Positions 5,411-7,575 of a stretch of DNA of 7,575 nt are shown here, one piece after another (positions within the stretch are counted from its first letter, which is position 1; each line of letters begins with the position of its first letter). The position numbers and the translations under genes were made by a program. Under the pieces are notes generated by a model. That model had not been told where the DNA came from and did no database searches. It was given only the letters and a program-made list of their open reading frames with translations. The stretch is from an uncultured Mycoplasmatota bacterium. GTDB lineage: Bacteria > Bacillota_I > Bacilli_A > RF39 > UBA660. Location: positions 1 to 7,575 of the forward strand of contig CAMYTM010000028.1 in NCBI GenBank assembly GCA_947297555.1, given 5' to 3'.

Positions 5411-5430
5411 ACTTTTTTATCAAAAAAGTT
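5410..5430. terminator. AT-rich 9-bp hairpin after the recombinase stop (weak terminator candidate)
   Basis: AACTTTTTT (5410-5418) and AAAAAAGTT (5422-5430) pair perfectly around a 3-base loop, 12 bases past the recombinase stop. The stem is almost all A-T and lacks a T run after it on the minus strand, so termination would be weak. It may instead belong to the structured element that follows. Confidence 0.35.
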
Positions 5431-5442
5431 AACAAAAAATTT

Positions 5443-7356
5443 TTATTTATTATTCTTTAACTCATTCCATTCCTTTTCAATTTGTTCTCTCTTTTTTCTT
5501 GTTTCTTCATCTAATTCATATTCAGTTGAATTAACAATTGGTGGTAGATATTCAAATACATCTTCTTCATTTTCTAATATTGATTTATCTCCCTCATTAA
5601 CATAAATAACTCCAAGTTTTAATTGTTCTAGTTTATCCATTTTCTTATAATCTTCTAATGGAAATATTCTAACAATTTTTCTTTCATTGTAGTAGTTGAA
5701 GAACATTACTTTATCTTGATAATAGTAAGTTGCCTCATAATAACCAACATTATAAAATTCTCTTAATCTAAAAATATGTTGGCTTACTTTTTCAAAAGGA
5801 AGATACTCACTAAATCTTAATTTTGTAACAACATTACCTATTAAAGCATAATCTTTTTTATCTAAATAACCAGAATCATATAAATCATTACAAGTATTGC
5901 ACATATTTTCTCTAAATAAGATTTCATCAACTTTGCACTTATGATTAGAACTTTCTTTTAATTTTATTTCATCAATATATCTCATTACTAAATCTTGTTT
6001 TTCTTCTCTAGTAAGTTCGCTCCAAGATAAATTATTTTCTTGATATTCTTTAGGGTATAGTAATTTATTAATATAATCTATATCTCTTTTGATTAGAATA
6101 TCATCTGGTGTTAAACTTAAATCTTCACAGACTTCGCACTCTCTTAATCTATTTTCAAGTTCAGTAATTGTTGTTTCAACAATTTTTCTTTCTTCATCAT
6201 ATTCAACTAGAGTGAATGTACCATTAACATACGCTTTTTTAATTCTTTCTAGTTTTTGATTTTGATTAGATATTTCCTTTTGTATATCTTCTTTTGGATT
6301 TTCTATTTTCGTTTTAATCATAGGTAGTAGTGTTTGATTAACAACACTATCATATTCGTTAATATCATCAATAAAATGTTCAATTTCACTCTCTATTTCA
6401 GTTTCTTTGATAGTTAATTTACAATCATTACAATAGTAGTAATAATAAGAATTACCATTCTTTTTAGTTGTTGCTTTGCCACCTAATATTCTATTACATT
6501 TAGGACAACATAATTTTTGTAAAAATATATAAGTCAAAGTTCTTTTATAACTTCTAGAATTTTTCTTTTGTTGTACTTGGCAAGATTCCCATAATTCTTT
6601 TGATACAATAGGTTCAACTACATCACTATAATAAACTGGTTCTTTTGTTCTTTTACCATGAACAAAATCTCCTTTATAGATTTCATTTTCAAGTATTCTC
6701 ATAATTGTTGAATCATACCAGTTTGTTTTACCTAATATTTCTTCTTTATTAAATAAATTAGCAATTGTTTGATAAGAATTTCCCTCATAATATAAATTAA
6801 ATACTCTAACAATAATATCTTTGGTTGCTAAATCTGGCACTAATATTTTTCCATCTCTTTTATAACCAAATGGACTCTTGTGTGGAATGTGTCCAACTTT
6901 TATTGCACCAGCTAAACCTATTTTAGTTCTCTCACTTGTTCTTTCTATTTCGTTTTGTGAAACAGTTGTTAAAAGTCTTGCAACCATTTTACCATTTGCA
7001 TTTGTAGTATTTATATCATCATTAGCACAATCAAGATAAGCATTATTTTCATCTAAAAATTTCATAATATGTTCCATATCATAAACACTTCTAGTTAATC
7101 TATCTAGTTTTAAAACAACAATAGTATTACATTTTTTATCTCTAATATCTTGTAATAGTTCTTCAAATGCTGGTCTTTTATTTCCAGTTTTAGCACTTAT
7201 TCCAGCATCTTCATATACTTTGTAAATTTCATAACCTTTATATTCACACATTGCTTTTAATCGTTTTTCTTGTTCTGGTAAACTAAAACCCTCGCGTTTT
7301 TGATCTTCGGTACTTACACGAATATAAAGCCCAGCAATTTTCTTTTCTTCGTTCAT
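5443..7356 (-). CDS. Large serine recombinase (site-specific integrase/excisionase)
   Basis: A 637-residue recombinase that would cut and rejoin DNA at att sites through a Ser-DNA link to excise and integrate the element. Resolvase domain, residues 7-150: GLYIRVSTEDQ holds nucleophile Ser15 and Arg13, and KLDRLTRS holds catalytic Arg86 and Arg89. The Recombinase domain is about 155-265, with SPFGYKRDGK at 161-170. The zinc ribbon is about 275-315, with CPKC (284-287) and CNDC (309-312). A coiled coil spans about 355-405. Residues 406-637 form a long C-terminal extension with further CEVC (407-410) and CNTC (486-489) pairs, which I do not recognise. The ATG at 7356 is chosen for GGAGG (7371-7367) upstream; a TTG at 7389 would lie before that site. 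A leader ORF and terminator-like hairpin lie directly upstream. att sites were not identified. Confidence 0.92.
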   Translation of the reverse strand: MNEEKKIAGLYIRVSTEDQKREGFSLPEQEKRLKAMCEYKGYEIYKVYEDAGISAKTGNKRPAFEELLQDIRDKKCNTIVVLKLDRLTRSVYDMEHIMKFLDENNAYLDCANDDINTTNANGKMVARLLTTVSQNEIERTSERTKIGLAGAIKVGHIPHKSPFGYKRDGKILVPDLATKDIIVRVFNLYYEGNSYQTIANLFNKEEILGKTNWYDSTIMRILENEIYKGDFVHGKRTKEPVYYSDVVEPIVSKELWESCQVQQKKNSRSYKRTLTYIFLQKLCCPKCNRILGGKATTKKNGNSYYYYYCNDCKLTIKETEIESEIEHFIDDINEYDSVVNQTLLPMIKTKIENPKEDIQKEISNQNQKLERIKKAYVNGTFTLVEYDEERKIVETTITELENRLRECEVCEDLSLTPDDILIKRDIDYINKLLYPKEYQENNLSWSELTREEKQDLVMRYIDEIKLKESSNHKCKVDEILFRENMCNTCNDLYDSGYLDKKDYALIGNVVTKLRFSEYLPFEKVSQHIFRLREFYNVGYYEATYYYQDKVMFFNYYNERKIVRIFPLEDYKKMDKLEQLKLGVIYVNEGDKSILENEEDVFEYLPPIVNSTEYELDEETRKKREQIEKEWNELKNNK

Positions 7357-7387
7357 ATTTTTTAATCCTCCTTTATTCTTTATCACC

Positions 7388-7440
7388 AAAAAAGAGGCGA
7401 CAAAGACACATTAAATATTTTTATGTCTTTGACACCTCTT
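7388..7440 (-). terminator. Terminator/attenuator hairpin in the recombinase leader
   Basis: On the minus strand AAGAGG (7440-7435) and TGTCTTTG-complement arms pair as 7435-7440 with 7392-7397 and 7424-7431 with 7401-7408. A 3-base internal loop interrupts the stem and a 15-base loop closes it. A run of six T (7393-7388) follows, as in an intrinsic terminator. It lies between promoter and recombinase start. Its 5' arm is made of the last codons of the leader ORF and the ORF stop lies in the loop, so a translating ribosome would open the hairpin. Confidence 0.65.
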
Positions 7441-7488
7441 AATAAAATCTAAATAAGTTGTATTAATATCTTTTAAACTTCGTTTCAT
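7411..7488 (-). CDS. Putative 25-aa leader peptide of the recombinase transcript
   Basis: ATG at 7488 to TAA at 7413-7411. The product begins MKRSLKDINTTYLDF and ends in RCQRHKNI, and is basic. GGGGG (7498-7494) lies 5 bases before the ATG. It follows the promoter at 7530-7557 by about 35 bases. Its codons 17-22 form the 5' arm of the terminator-like hairpin, and its stop sits in the loop. TAATG at 7413-7409 also allows restart into a 12-codon frame that ends just before the recombinase Shine-Dalgarno site. A cis-acting leader is inferred from position; a free small protein is possible. Confidence 0.5.
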   Translation of the reverse strand: MKRSLKDINTTYLDFIKRCQRHKNI

Positions 7489-7524
7489 ATTAACCCCCAA
7501 AAACATAAAACTTCATTTATTGCT

Positions 7525-7557
7525 TATCTATTATAGATATTTAAACATTAAAGTCAA
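7525..7557 (-). promoter_or_regulatory. Promoter of the recombinase leader transcript, with a dyad on the -10
   Basis: On the minus strand TTGACT (7557-7552) is followed after 16 bases by a consensus TATAAT (7535-7530). The -10 is embedded in a perfect dyad, TATCTA-TTA-TAGATA (7525-7539), a plausible operator. Transcription would start near 7523 and give a leader of about 167 bases before the recombinase start. Confidence 0.65.
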
Positions 7558-7575
7558 GACATAATTACCAATTTT

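Noticed and set aside
5315..5605. 96-codon plus-strand frame
   Set aside because: Crosses the copy 2 hairpins and then runs antisense to the recombinase C-terminus.
7357..7389. TTG start for the recombinase at 7389
   Set aside because: It lies before the GGAGG site, which fits the ATG at 7356.
1..7575. CRISPR arrays, tRNA or rRNA genes, insertion sequence ends
   Set aside because: No regularly spaced repeats, no tRNA or rRNA-like sequence and no transposase or terminal inverted repeats were seen.

Overview
The window is very AT-rich, has strong Shine-Dalgarno sites (AGGAGG type) and reads cleanly in the standard code, so it comes from a low-GC Firmicute or close relative. The genus cannot be told from the sequence. 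The gene content is that of a mobilizable integrated element: a large serine recombinase for excision and integration, a MobV/Pre-type relaxase with a recognisable oriT, an XRE-type repressor facing a divergent gene beyond the left edge, and a cargo operon of a TetR regulator plus an ABC exporter. No conjugation channel genes are visible, so transfer would rely on a helper element. The element ends (att sites) were not identified.

Layout. Positions 1-130 form a divergent control region: a strong leftward promoter with its Shine-Dalgarno site at the very edge, a rightward promoter for the XRE gene, and one copy of the same dyad on each. The XRE gene follows (155-763, +). Positions 764-1174 hold no gene but are full of structure: a bidirectional terminator, a two-hairpin element, and an oriT whose nick sequence TAGTGTG/TTA and hairpin match the pMV158 MobM type. 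Next come the ABC exporter and its TetR regulator (minus strand, stop and start touching), with two identical-core TetR operators flanking the promoter. The relaxase gene (3554-4840, -) has its own promoter. Positions 4841-5442 hold a probable 48-codon gene, several hairpins, a terminator, and a second copy of the two-hairpin element on the opposite strand. The serine recombinase (5443-7356, -) is preceded by a short leader ORF that runs into a terminator-like hairpin, suggesting attenuation.

How it fits together. The recombinase would excise the element as a circle, MobV would nick oriT on the + strand between 1101 and 1102, and the transferred strand would carry the cargo, mob and recombinase first. 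The most unusual observation is the duplicated noncoding element (908-1032 on +, 5410-5312 on -). Both copies keep the same two motifs in the same order, with a compensating base-pair change in one stem. This suggests a selected DNA or RNA structure, possibly a lagging-strand (single-strand) origin paired with the oriT, though that function is inference.
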